From: Verticillium longisporum
Lineage: Eukaryota > Ascomycota > Sordariomycetes > Glomerellales > Plectosphaerellaceae
Direction: 5' to 3'
DNA: 64,000 bases
Assembly (NCBI GenBank): GCA_019188255.1
Contig: JAETXT010000005.1
Location: forward strand, 4,588,001-4,652,000
Positions 11,718 through 21,505 of the stretch are shown here, piece after piece (the first letter of the stretch is position 1; the number at the start of each line of letters is the position of its first letter). Below the pieces are notes generated by a model. The model saw only the letters and a program-made list of their open reading frames with translations, was not told the DNA's origin and made no database searches. The position numbers and the translations under genes were made by a program.

Positions 11718-12588
11718 ATGTGTCCTCAGTCGGTTCTGTCGATTATCATGGCTGCGGCCATCGGCCGCGTTGCCGCTCAGGAGGAACCCGTCACTGGTGT
11801 ACGTTTCCCTTGGCCCAGGGCTATGGGCATTTCACCACATGGTACCGTCGATACTGACACGTTGGCAGGAGCTTGGTGACGCCCCCATCATTGAGGGCAA
11901 CCCGCCCGGTGTTGTCTACGAGGCCGTCCTTCCCGAGGACCCCTTCTTCGCCGGCGTCGACATTGAGGGCAACGTCAAGGGCTCCATCACCGCCATCTCG
12001 GCCCCCGACGGCGTTGGTGTCGAATTCAAGGTCACTTTCTCGAACCTGCCCAAGGAGGGTGGCCCCTTTGCCTACCACATCCACGACTCTCCGGCCACCG
12101 ACGGCAACTGCACCACGACTCGCGCTCATCTTGACCCCTACAAGCGCGGCCAGGCCATCCCCTGCAACCCTGAGGCCCCCGAGACCTGCGAGGTCGGTGA
12201 TCTTTCCGGAAAGCACGGCTTCGTGGAGTCATCCGACGACCCTTTCGAGGCCACCTACGTCGACCCTTACTCGTCTCTCATCGAGGGCCAGGGCTCCTTC
12301 TTCGGCAACCGCAGCTTCGTCCTTCACTTCAGCAGCAACCTCACGCGCATCACGTGCGCCAACTTTGAGCTCAAGGCTGGAGGATCTCTGCCGCAGCCCC
12401 CCAAGCCCGGACATGGCGACAACTGCACTTCTAGCCGCGTCCCCGGCGTCCCGGCCCCCACGGGTGTCGTGCCCGAGCCGACCGAAAGCGAGAGCCTCGT
12501 TCCCGTGCCTACTGCTGCCGCCATCATGAGCACCGTCCCCGTTGGCCTTCTTGGCTTGGGCGTCATGGCTGCCGTGTTTGGCCTGTAA
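11718..12588 (+). CDS. GPI-anchored extracellular Cu-only superoxide dismutase
   Basis: Joined exons 11718-11798 and 11869-12588 give 266 residues; the 70-nt intron has GTACGT, TACTGAC and CAG signals. Residues 1-20 are a signal peptide ending near AAQ. The Cu/Zn-SOD fold is recognisable: copper ligands H97-I-H99, the His in AHLDP (H114) and the His in SFVLH (H180). The zinc loop differs from classical enzymes: two of the usual zinc His are absent (YKRGQ and TCEVGDLSG stand where HG and HVGDLG belong), although D138 remains. This matches the fungal Cu-only, surface SOD class typified by Candida SOD5. A Pro/Thr-rich linker and a hydrophobic C-terminus (~245-266) indicate a GPI anchor. Likely role: dismutation of extracellular superoxide at the cell wall. 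The 11718 start is chosen because it gives the signal peptide; the longer frame from 11575 has intron sequence. Confidence 0.9.
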
Positions 12589-13462
12589 ATGTTCGGTCTT
12601 GAAGAAGGAAACGTGGTTGACTTCCGAGGGGGCTTGGCGGGCGAGAGACTTCGGCAAGAGGACTCCCTCCCGCACTTCTATGTTCATTTTTTGGTGTGTG
12701 TTACATTACGAGAAAGGCTCTTCTGGTTGATACCATTGCGCCCTTGCGCGCAGAATAATGAAGGGGGGAGTCTCGGTTCATAGTATTAAGGGAATCATGG
12801 TCACGATGACTGCATTCAACTTCTCTACAAGACACGCGTGTATGATGACTGGGTTAGCGAAGCGAAGGTACAGGATTTTTGCCAAGGCTCAGAAGAACTT
12901 GGTTTGGGTCCATGTTCAATGACCACAAATTCATGCTCGTAGCCTCAGCTATTGACCAGATGGGTGCTGGCTGGGGTCTTTGTTGAATTGGAGATGGAAG
13001 TAAGCTGCCAAGGTGCCTCGTTGGGCTGAGCACCGACAATCCGAGATCTCAAACCATAGTGTATCCTTCCAACCGAAGGTCTTCGCCAGATGGTGATCCC
13101 GGTCAGGGGCGCTCAGCCAGATTGTGCCTGATCCTTCGGCGCAGGAACCCATGCTATCCTCATGGTCTAGGATCCAGCCAAGCACACGGAGCCCCTCACG
13201 AAAATAGCATCACACAATGTGTCACAAGGGGTCTCGGTGACAAACTGCAGGGTCTAGAGTTCTGGCGCCGAATTATAAACCGACGACATGGCTGCCCTCA
13301 GCTTCATGGTCCTCGTACGACCACCATCTCGGAACACTCGATCAAGACCGTCACTCTGCTGCCGTGACACGAGGTCCAACCCGGTTTGCTCTCTCATTTG
13401 GCCCTCCGTTTGCTACCGCGCCCGCTCCTTCACGGCCCGCTCGTGGCTCGTCAGCCGCCGCC
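12589..13462. other. Intergenic region between SOD and the RTA1-like gene
   Basis: About 870 bp holding the SOD 3' region and the promoter/leader of the downstream gene. Short open frames on both strands have no domain resemblance or coding bias. Nothing else seen. Confidence 0.6.
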
Positions 13463-14605
13463 ATGCCCGGCACCCTGACCATCTGTTCGCTCGACTCGTG
13501 CCGCGACGCCACGACAAACTCCTTCTTCGGCTACCGCCCCAACATCATCGCAACAGCCCTCTTCGTCGCAGCCTGGACGGTCATCGGCCTCGCCGCGGCG
13601 GGCCTCGCCCTCCGCGCCGGCGCCCGCGCCCACATCCCCTTCACGCTGACCCTCCTCCTCGCCGCCCTCGCCCACGTCCCAGGCTGGTGCGCCCGCCTCG
13701 CCGCCTCGCGCGACCCTTGGGCCCGCTGGCCCTGGGCGCAGTCCACCGTCGCCCTGTCCACGGCGCCCGTCCTGCTGAGCGCCAGCCTGTCCCTCGCCAC
13801 GCCGGCGCTGCTGCGCGCCCTCGGCCCGGCCTGCGCACCGCTGCACCCGCGCACGCCGCGCAGCATCCTGCTACCCCTCGACGCCCTGGCGCTGCTGCTG
13901 CAGGTCGCGGGCGTCACCGTCGCCTTCCGCCGCCTCGGCCGCGCGACGCCCAACATCAACGCCGACACGCGGCCCGGCGTCGCGTGTCTGCTGGCGGCGC
14001 ACGCCGTGCAGGCCGCGGCCCTCGTCGCAGGGCTCGCGTACATGGCGGTCGCTGCGCTGCGCGCCGGGCGTGCGGCCGGCCGCCGGAGTGCGAGGCTGTG
14101 CGCGCTTGCCTTCGTGGTCGCGGCGGCGGTGCGCGGCGTGGTGCTTGCCGGCGGGGTGCGTGGGCGGTTGGCGAGGGGGGAGATGCTGTTTCTCGCTGCT
14201 GACGCGGCGCCGGCTGTGCTGGCTGCGCTGGTGCTGGTCGTTGCCCATCCTGCGCTGTGGCTCTCTGGCGAGAGTGGTCGTCATGTCGTCGGCGCGATCG
14301 GCGACAGCGGCGGGGCCGTGGACGAGGGGAAGGGGACGTTTGCGAAGCTGCAGGGCGTGGACTTTGAGGTCGATCTCGGGACGGCGGCGCAGAAGGAGGT
14401 GGAGGAGCCGCCGAGGTTTTATGACCCGCAGTCTTTTGGGCCGGGACGGTACGAGATGAGTCGGGACGGGGCGTGGTGGCCGCAGCCGTATGACGGGGGT
14501 GCGTACCGGGATCGGGATGAGGGGGATGTAGGCGTCAGGCGTTATGGACCGGGGGTTGTGACGTGGTTGGGAGTGGACCTAAGGCTGTCTTCAGAAGATC
14601 AGTAG
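13463..14605 (+). CDS. RTA1-like multi-pass membrane protein
   Basis: Intronless frame of 380 residues from the ATG at 13463, which sits in GCCGCCGCCATGCC; an upstream in-frame ATG at 13364 adds 33 non-membrane residues and is less likely. About seven hydrophobic segments lie between residues ~20 and 265. The N-terminal FGYRPN motif, the first helix with its AAWTVIGLA stretch and the later loop with NPW/Q-like residues (RDPWARWPWAQSTVALSTAP) resemble the fungal RTA1/lipid-translocating exporter family, linked in yeast to 7-aminocholesterol resistance and lipid movement. The cytosolic tail (~270-380) is acidic and Gly-rich. Third codon positions are strongly G/C. The 3' end is 127 bp from the convergent rhodanese gene. 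The family call rests on topology and a few motifs, so it is moderate; substrate unknown. Confidence 0.7.
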   Translation: MPGTLTICSLDSCRDATTNSFFGYRPNIIATALFVAAWTVIGLAAAGLALRAGARAHIPFTLTLLLAALAHVPGWCARLAASRDPWARWPWAQSTVALSTAPVLLSASLSLATPALLRALGPACAPLHPRTPRSILLPLDALALLLQVAGVTVAFRRLGRATPNINADTRPGVACLLAAHAVQAAALVAGLAYMAVAALRAGRAAGRRSARLCALAFVVAAAVRGVVLAGGVRGRLARGEMLFLAADAAPAVLAALVLVVAHPALWLSGESGRHVVGAIGDSGGAVDEGKGTFAKLQGVDFEVDLGTAAQKEVEEPPRFYDPQSFGPGRYEMSRDGAWWPQPYDGGAYRDRDEGDVGVRRYGPGVVTWLGVDLRLSSEDQ

Positions 14606-14732
14606 TGCTTCACGTTCATGCGCTTGTTTGAAACATCTCTTGATCGAACTTTGCTGCATATCAAAAGTTGGCATGTTGGCTGAGGTGTGAATAGCGGCTA
14701 CTTGTCACCGTTGATCATCGTCGGAAACGACC

Positions 14733-15300
14733 TTACTCTGCGGCATTTACCCACTTGTCAGCTTCATACCCAGACATGTATGACGTGAAGCTCTCCCCGC
14801 CAGCAACCCAGCCCTTGATGCCGCCGCCCAAGATGACGCTTCTCATCTGCGTGTCACCCTTCTCGGCGATCTGGTCGCCGAGCCAGCCCGCAGCGCGGCT
14901 GCCTCTGCCACGAGAGGATCCTGTTTGCATCAGGAAACGCCCGATGGACCATGCAACTCTGAGCAACTCACCGCAGTACAAGATGACAGTCTTCACTTGA
15001 GCAGCTCTGAACACTTCGTAGAGGGTGGGGATGGATGGGTAGAGGCTCTGCGCTGGCAGGTTGAGCGAGGTCCGGATCGTGCCGCCCTGATCCACGTCAG
15101 CGCCACACCGTCCCGAGGCCGTTGGGCGTCCTCACCTCGTGGTCGTTACGTCGCAGATCAACCAGGACAAAGTCTCTTGCTTGAGAAGGGTTCGCCTCGG
15201 CGCGTTGGAGCAGGTTGAGGACCTCGTTGGCGGTGAGAGCGGCGGGCTCGTGCTGGGGTGCTGGGAAGGCCGCGTGCCACGGCGGCGGCGTCGAGGACAT
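14733..15300 (-). CDS. Rhodanese-domain protein (Ych1/Cdc25-like phosphatase family)
   Basis: Three exons on the minus strand, 15300-15136, 15086-14972 and 14920-14733, encode 155 residues. The introns (49 and 51 nt) have GTGAGG..CAG and GTGAGT..CAG ends; the first carries GCTGACG as branch site. The protein is one rhodanese fold: N-terminal VLVDLRRNDHE, middle GGTIRTSLNLPAQ, and an active-site loop YCGSSRGRGSRAAGW at ~91-105, with Cys followed by Arg residues like the Cys-x5-Arg loop of yeast Ych1 and Cdc25-type phosphatases. Intron 2 splits the loop directly after the catalytic Cys codon. A phosphatase or arsenate-reductase-like activity is plausible for the family, but rhodanese sulfurtransferase activity is also possible. 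It ends tail-to-tail with the RTA1-like gene. Confidence 0.85.
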
Positions 15301-16338
15301 GGCGAAGCAGTCAGGGGAGGGATGCTGTCTGTCCGGCAGAAAATTAGCTAGGGCGTGGGCTTCGATTTCTTGACCGAGGTCTGGATGAACATGAGAACGT
15401 CGAATGGATCTTGACAGTGGACTGACGTGGTCTGCGGGAGGGAGGGGAAGTCAAGGAGTGGTTGTCACCTGCGTGGCGTGATTGGCTACCCCGCGATTCA
15501 GGGTCTTGTGAGTGCGAGCGTGTCGGCGACAAACATGCGTGGGAGCAAGGCCATGTTCGGCTAGCATCGATCTGATCCTGCCATTGGCGTTGCAGACGAC
15601 GTATGTTCTCAAGTTCTGATCAATCAGTGAGGGTGCATGGTTGAACACATGCGTCTAAAATGTGAGTTTCTTGCTGACCATCTTGTGTTGAATATCATGC
15701 CATGGTAGGTATGATGCTATGCTGGGATGAGATCCTGCCAGAAAAGACCAGCAAGCTGCCAATTCGGACTTGTGAGCCTCTCGTGCAGCTCGTGCATGCT
15801 GTCGGTCACTTCTCGCTGTGACCAACATCGGCACGCGCGAGCCAGCCGGGTAGGTAAAAGGGCCATAGTGTCGCATTCCTATCGACTCGTTCCAAACACC
15901 TTGTGAGCCACGGAACGCGCAACGGTCGACAGTAAAGTCGCATGCAGCAGCAACTTGGATCATCTCTGAACCAGACCGGGCTGCTGTCACAACTACCTAC
16001 ACCATAAGGCAGTGAATTACCTACCATCATGTTCTGGAAGAAAGCTATCTCCTGTCCGGATGCCAGTACAACTAGAAGCATATCCTGCCCCCAACCTTTG
16101 ACATACACAACAGCCCGTTGGTTCCGACGGGTTCGTCTCAGTCACACAATCTCCGACACATCACTATCTCACCACAGCAGACCCGGCAATCTGACGCTGT
16201 TGAAATCCAGAGCCGGCTACTACCCATCACCTCAACCCCCTTTCCAAGGTACTTTAATTTACTGCCCAACTTACTATTTCCCCAGGTTCCTCCGACAAAC
16301 TCCAGCTCGTGTCCGACTAACATATTCAGAAGGTTGAC
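15301..16338. other. Intergenic region between divergent genes
   Basis: About 1 kb between the minus-strand rhodanese gene and the plus-strand orphan gene, so it should hold both promoters. Overlapping short frames on both strands lack domains and third-position bias. No gene supported. Confidence 0.6.
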
Positions 16339-17256
16339 ATGGCGCCTTCCCCGGCTAACGACGATCCCGTGGGTGTGGTATTCAGGCACGGCACTGATCT
16401 GGTGGAGGCTGATCAGACACTCTGCGACGACCTCATCATCGCGCTGGACGTCTGTAATCGAAAGGAAGCGACGTTGAACATCGAAAATCAAAAGCGCGCC
16501 AAGTTCTGGCGCACCGTCTTCAGCAACGATTGGACCACGGAAATGGACAACATCGTGCCTGACCCCTGGACAGATCTAAGCGATGCCCAAATTGGTCTAC
16601 AGATCGGGTCTCTAACACAGGACTGTCGCCCATCCCCCGTTCCTGGATCATCGTCCCTTATCGACAGTTCCCACAGTAACGTAGCCCGCCGGAAAGGCTG
16701 CCCAGTTTGGCTGCGCCCTCTCACGAGCTGGAACAAAGACGAAATAGCACAGGGTATTCGGTTCCGATTTGTTGATATCCATAGCCAGGAGGTGCCAGAA
16801 GACCTGGTCCAGCTCGAGGATGGCAACTGGAACATGCAACTAACCAAAGCCGTTGCCGCCTTGTATTTGGATGACTGTTCTGTTCAGCGCGTCGGTCAAT
16901 ATAACGTGACCTTGGCCGTGTACTGGGCACGGAACCGACTGATCAATCTCTCCAAGACTCGGGGTTCTCGCAACGCGGACCAACGGCAACGCGGCCAGCC
17001 ACTGAACGAAGTCATTGCATTGACTCGAAACCTCGAGTCGATTGGAATGGGCCACCGAGCTTTGAAACGAATTCGCCTCTGTAGTGATCTGATGGCAGAG
17101 CTTGCTGAGATTTCCGAGCATTGCGTGGCAACGATGAACCCTGAGAGAACGAACAGCTTTGGTTTGGAAGACTGGGAAAACCCCGAGGTCGAGGACTCAT
17201 GCGCGCAAGGAGAGGATGATTCGCAGGAGGAGGAAGATTCGGAGCAAGAATCTTAA
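16339..17256 (+). CDS. Hypothetical protein with acidic C-terminus
   Basis: Single intronless frame of 305 residues starting at ATG in TTGACATGGCG. I recognise no domain. Residues ~20-80 and 120-270 look globular, with regularly spaced Trp (for example CPVWLRPLTSWN and LAVYWARNRL), and a helical segment near 225-265. The last ~35 residues are strongly acidic (EDDSQEEEDSEQES), as in chromatin or RNA-associated proteins, but that is only composition. No signal peptide or membrane segment. Third positions are less G/C-biased than in neighbouring genes, which suggests a lineage-specific or weakly expressed gene. It lies between the rhodanese gene and a long gene-poor stretch. Confidence 0.65.
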   Translation: MAPSPANDDPVGVVFRHGTDLVEADQTLCDDLIIALDVCNRKEATLNIENQKRAKFWRTVFSNDWTTEMDNIVPDPWTDLSDAQIGLQIGSLTQDCRPSPVPGSSSLIDSSHSNVARRKGCPVWLRPLTSWNKDEIAQGIRFRFVDIHSQEVPEDLVQLEDGNWNMQLTKAVAALYLDDCSVQRVGQYNVTLAVYWARNRLINLSKTRGSRNADQRQRGQPLNEVIALTRNLESIGMGHRALKRIRLCSDLMAELAEISEHCVATMNPERTNSFGLEDWENPEVEDSCAQGEDDSQEEEDSEQES

Positions 17257-20200
17257 TGCGACTTTGCGTCCGCATCTATCGTGGCGAAATCATATAAGGA
17301 ACGCGAAATCAATGAATCTGGACACGCGCGGCGGGCGCTGGGATCAGAAATTATGGAAGCTGGGATAGCTACTCATCAACCGAAAAGTAGCATCAGTATT
17401 TGGGCAACACGGAATCAAAGCACACAGCAAATACGGAATCAAGTAACGGACTGTCTGTCTGAATAGTGACATTGCAGGTGAATGAGTTCCTACTCGCCAT
17501 TGATAGTTTTTGCACGCACATGGCGCTCAACGGCTCTCGAGACGAGAGTCCACAGTTGTGCAGGGGTCCTTCGATGTGTGGCCTGATGAGGCCGTCAGTT
17601 GAGATGCACAGACAAGGTTTAGTTATTCCAAAGGAGCGGGAAACGAGGATGACATTGTGGCCGTCGTATGCGGCTCTTCTGTTATTCGTCATCCCGAGGC
17701 GGACGCGAGCAGCATGGCCAAACTTGTGCACTTACTAGTGTTATTGTCAAGACGACAAGCTAGCCGCCACAATTCAGCCTCGTTTTGGAGCACATTCGAG
17801 AAGTAGGCTTGAGGCGGGCGAGCCGTGGATCGTGACGATTGGCGTTGTTGACAGACCCATGGCCGCTACCTGACATCACTTTGACCGATGGAACATCGTG
17901 TCCTGCCTGTCATCTCCGGCAGAACGGAACGCCTTGGCGGCGCCACGGTATTCCTCCGCGAGCAGCCCTGACACGAATGTAACGTCGCGAAGAACGTGGC
18001 AGGAAGGGACGCTGGCGTTCCAGCGCGACGGCCGGGCGTATGGGATTGTGGACGCTGGGCATGGCGGTGACTCGTCCGAGTGGCACAGCAGCCATCGAAA
18101 CGTGGTTGCTGTGATGCGACATCAGCACTTCGGTTATGTCCGGACGCGATATACCTGGCTGGTCGGTGTAACGACAAAGGCCTGGAGCGCAACAGAGCTG
18201 TGGCTGGGCTTGCTTCTCTGCTGCACGCAGCACGGCTCGAAGGCAGAGAGGATGATGAAGAGCTACACAACGATGCGGCCACTCTGGTACTTTGGTCGAT
18301 CAGGTCGTCAGACTGACCTACGGCACCGTTTATCTCACGATGGGCGGGGAACGCTTCAGACCAACAAACAACCAGTAGCAACTGCTCTCAAGTAAACCTT
18401 GGCCTGTGCGGTGGAGGGATCGACGACAAGGGTCAATGTGATGAGGAAACGCGAACACCGCTCCTGCCAAAAGGTTCTTTGCCTCTGTTGCGCAAGGGAG
18501 CGACGTCAGACGGTAGGTCCTAAGGCTGAACCACGTCCCAAGTCCTCATCTATCGGGTGAGCTCGACATGGCCAATGAGGCCCACAGGACGGCTACCAGA
18601 TGTTGCGCAGCTCAGCCGCCTCGCTCTGCGGGCGAATCGCGTTGGCCTCGTCAGTCAATGAGCTGTCACGGGCAAAAGGGCGTTCTCGGAAAGTGGCTGG
18701 GAGGCGGGGACCTGTGAGCAACAAAGCCTCGAATGGCAGTTTAGCAGCTCGCAGATCATCATCCCAAACGCCAGACGGCGGCCGTCCCTCCTGCTGGCGA
18801 ACGAGGCAGGGAGGGAGGGTGCGTCAAACACCCAGCCCAGGAGCACGGCAGCCCCTAAAACCACAGGGGGACAAAAGCGTGCTAGATCGACGACTGGGCG
18901 GGCTGGTTCTGACCGAATAGAGACGTTACGGGCCCCAAAGCGTGTTGGTGTCGGTGGGCGGCAACCAGAGTTGGACCAGCAGGTCTCAACATGGTGCGGA
19001 CTGATTGGTCCCTGGGGCAAACAGCGTGGATTCTGGCCACACTCTCGGTGCAACGCTGTGCGATGGGAAATTGTTTCGCACAGACAGCGCGGCCGCGAAG
19101 CCGACGCGATGCAACTCGTCAGGCCTGGCAGGGAAACCGGTCGCCGGCCAAGCAAGCTGTCAGGGACGGCAGTTGTGCGCGCAGTCTTTGCTTTGTCTGC
19201 GGGGGAGGAGCCGAGGAGGAGAGAAACGTCCGGGAAGACCCTCGCGTTCGCGACTCACGCGTGCCCCGATCGGAGACCAGGGCATCATCCCCCGTATCGT
19301 TCTTGCACCAGCCCGGCCGTGTGTCCTCTCCTCTCGCATGCGCATCATCGACTGAAGAAGACGCGGTCTGGACCTGTGGTCAGCTCCTTAACACGTCGCC
19401 ACATCGTATCGTCAATTTGGCTCAGATCGATGCAACACAGCTGTTGAGTGGTCGACCGATGACATGGTTTGTGACAAGCCAGTAGACGCTGGGGGGATGG
19501 ATGGTTCGGGATCCGAGAGAGAGAGTAGGAGGGGCATCGAGATGGTGGGAGAATGACGTCCGTTGATGGATGTGGTGTTCGGCCATCGGGGACCTGGAGC
19601 GGCGTCAGAGGCTGAGAAGGGCAGCTTCACGTCTCGTGATTGGCGTGTACGACTGGCTAACGGTACGAGGATCAGAAGTTGAGTTAACTCCGTGGCGCAC
19701 ATGAGCGCCCGCCCCCAGCGGGCTCCTCGTAGTGTTGTGGTTTCTGGAGCATGCTTGGTTCTTGATCGGACTTTAGGACCCGTGTCGGGCCGGCATCTGC
19801 TTTGGCGTCCTGCTTTGGCATCCTGCTCTGGCAACAATCCTGGTCAGCTCGGCAAGACACGCCTGGCAGTAAGGCAGCTCCAATGTCAAAGCAAGCGCGC
19901 AATGGCCGGAGAATTCCTCGGTCGTAGTGCCACGATGCCAGCCCGCCCGCTGGGTAACCTGGGTACCAGAGGGTAGGCCAAAGCCACGATGTCTGCTAGT
20001 GCATGTGCCAGTCTTTCGCGACAAGGCATGTCGTGCTGTCTTTGCCGGGACGAATGGGATGGCAGATACCGTGAGCATGCCGCTCCCGATCGCGACATCT
20101 CTTCTTTTGCCGTGATGGATGCGACGCGAAAGAGCTTCGTTCGACATGACTCAGTTCCTGAGCAACGAACGCGTGACTGGACGACACATGGGCAATGAAG

Positions 20201-21505
20201 AGGGCAAGCGAGGTAGAGGAGAGGGAAGAATACAAATCAATCCTTGTCCCGTACCAGGTACTTCCCGGCCTCGTACCCGGCCTGCTCTCCTGTGGCGCCA
20301 CTCATCATTCCGCCTTTGGGCGAGGCGCAGCCCGACGCCTCAAATCGACGAGGGAGGGGGGGGGGGCTTGAGGGGGGCTTGAGGGGGTCTGCAACCGCCA
20401 CAACTATCGATGAGTGACAGACAAGGGCGCAAGAGCGAGAGCCTTTTCCTCACGATCTACAAGCACGATGCAAGCCCTACCGATATCGAATTTGCCTCCC
20501 AAGCAGATGGCAAGCAGGCATGAGGAGAAGAACAGACTTGTTGGACGATCCTCTGCATCAACCAAACACTGCGTCCTGATGAACACATCTTACTAAGGTG
20601 CTGTGGTAGGTACCTGCCTCCGGACAGTGCTGACTTGGTGGTGCCTGTTTCTGAGGCGCAAACCCAGCGTCCCCCCCACCAGGGGCCTTATACTTACCTG
20701 AAAAAGCGGCCCCTGCACCTGCCGAGCCACGGTCTATCCAGTTTGAAGCAAGGAGGCAGGTCCTGGTACGTCCCCCCCCCCCCCCAAAAATCCGCTCCGA
20801 ATTGGCCGGTACACGTCTTGGGAGGAAACAATGACGCTGCGGTACGGGTTTTTTTGGTGTGTCCAGCACTGCTCTCGAAGTACTCGTCACCCCAGCCGTT
20901 TGGTCACGGCAGAACAGACACAGGCCAGAGCAGGCGCGTTCCTTCCCTCCTGCTTCCCGGCCAGGGTGGGCTGCCCGCCGCCGCCTTCGCCTCCACCCCC
21001 CCAGTCGTACCCTGGTCGTACCTACCCTCTACTGGACGGCACCTTCCCAATACCTTACCTGCGACCATACACTTTTCTCCAGCTGCCACAACCCTTTCCA
21101 CCTCGTTCCCTCAAAGCCTCCCGCTGCAACCTGATTCTCGCCCGCCATACTCGACTGGCAACACCATCATTGCTGTCGCCAACGACCGCTACAACACGCC
21201 AACTCCAAGGAGAAAAGAACAACTGAGCCCCTGTGTCTGCGCAGACTGCAATTGTGTTAGCGAATCCACCGGCGCGACTCGCTTCACGCCTCTTATCTTG
21301 TCTCGAACCAGCTACCGTACCCATATCTGGAGCGCAGGAACGCTGTGGCGAGAGCTTCACAAGCCACATATACATCCCGTCGCGTCTCCGTCTCCCACCC
21401 CCATGACTCGTTGAGCATCGCCAGTATCCCAGAGAGAGACAGCTGTCGCGCGCCACACGTACCATTGAACACTCGTCCCTTCTGAATTAAGACTGTCAAA
21501 GTCGA
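17257..21505. other. 4.2-kb gene-poor region upstream of the C2H2 gene
   Basis: No frame here shows domain resemblance or coding bias; overlapping frames on both strands (for example 17,866-18,395 and 18,971-19,485) look random. It includes a 14-C run at 20,772-20,785 and G runs near 20,355-20,395. The last ~600 bp are pyrimidine-rich and probably 5' UTR/promoter of the C2H2 regulator. Long upstream regions of this kind are common for fungal developmental regulators. An unrecognised non-coding RNA cannot be excluded. Confidence 0.55.

Noticed and set aside
13288..14202. 304-residue Arg/Pro-rich frame overlapping the RTA1-like gene
   Set aside because: It is a shadow frame of GC-rich coding sequence; the overlapping frame shows membrane helices and a good start context.
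17866..18395. Opposing 165-171-residue frames as possible genes
   Set aside because: Composition is random on both strands, there are no domains, and neither strand has third-position bias.
20635..21414. 259-residue frame upstream of the C2H2 gene
   Set aside because: It runs through C homopolymers and pyrimidine-rich leader sequence and shows no domain; more likely promoter/5' UTR.
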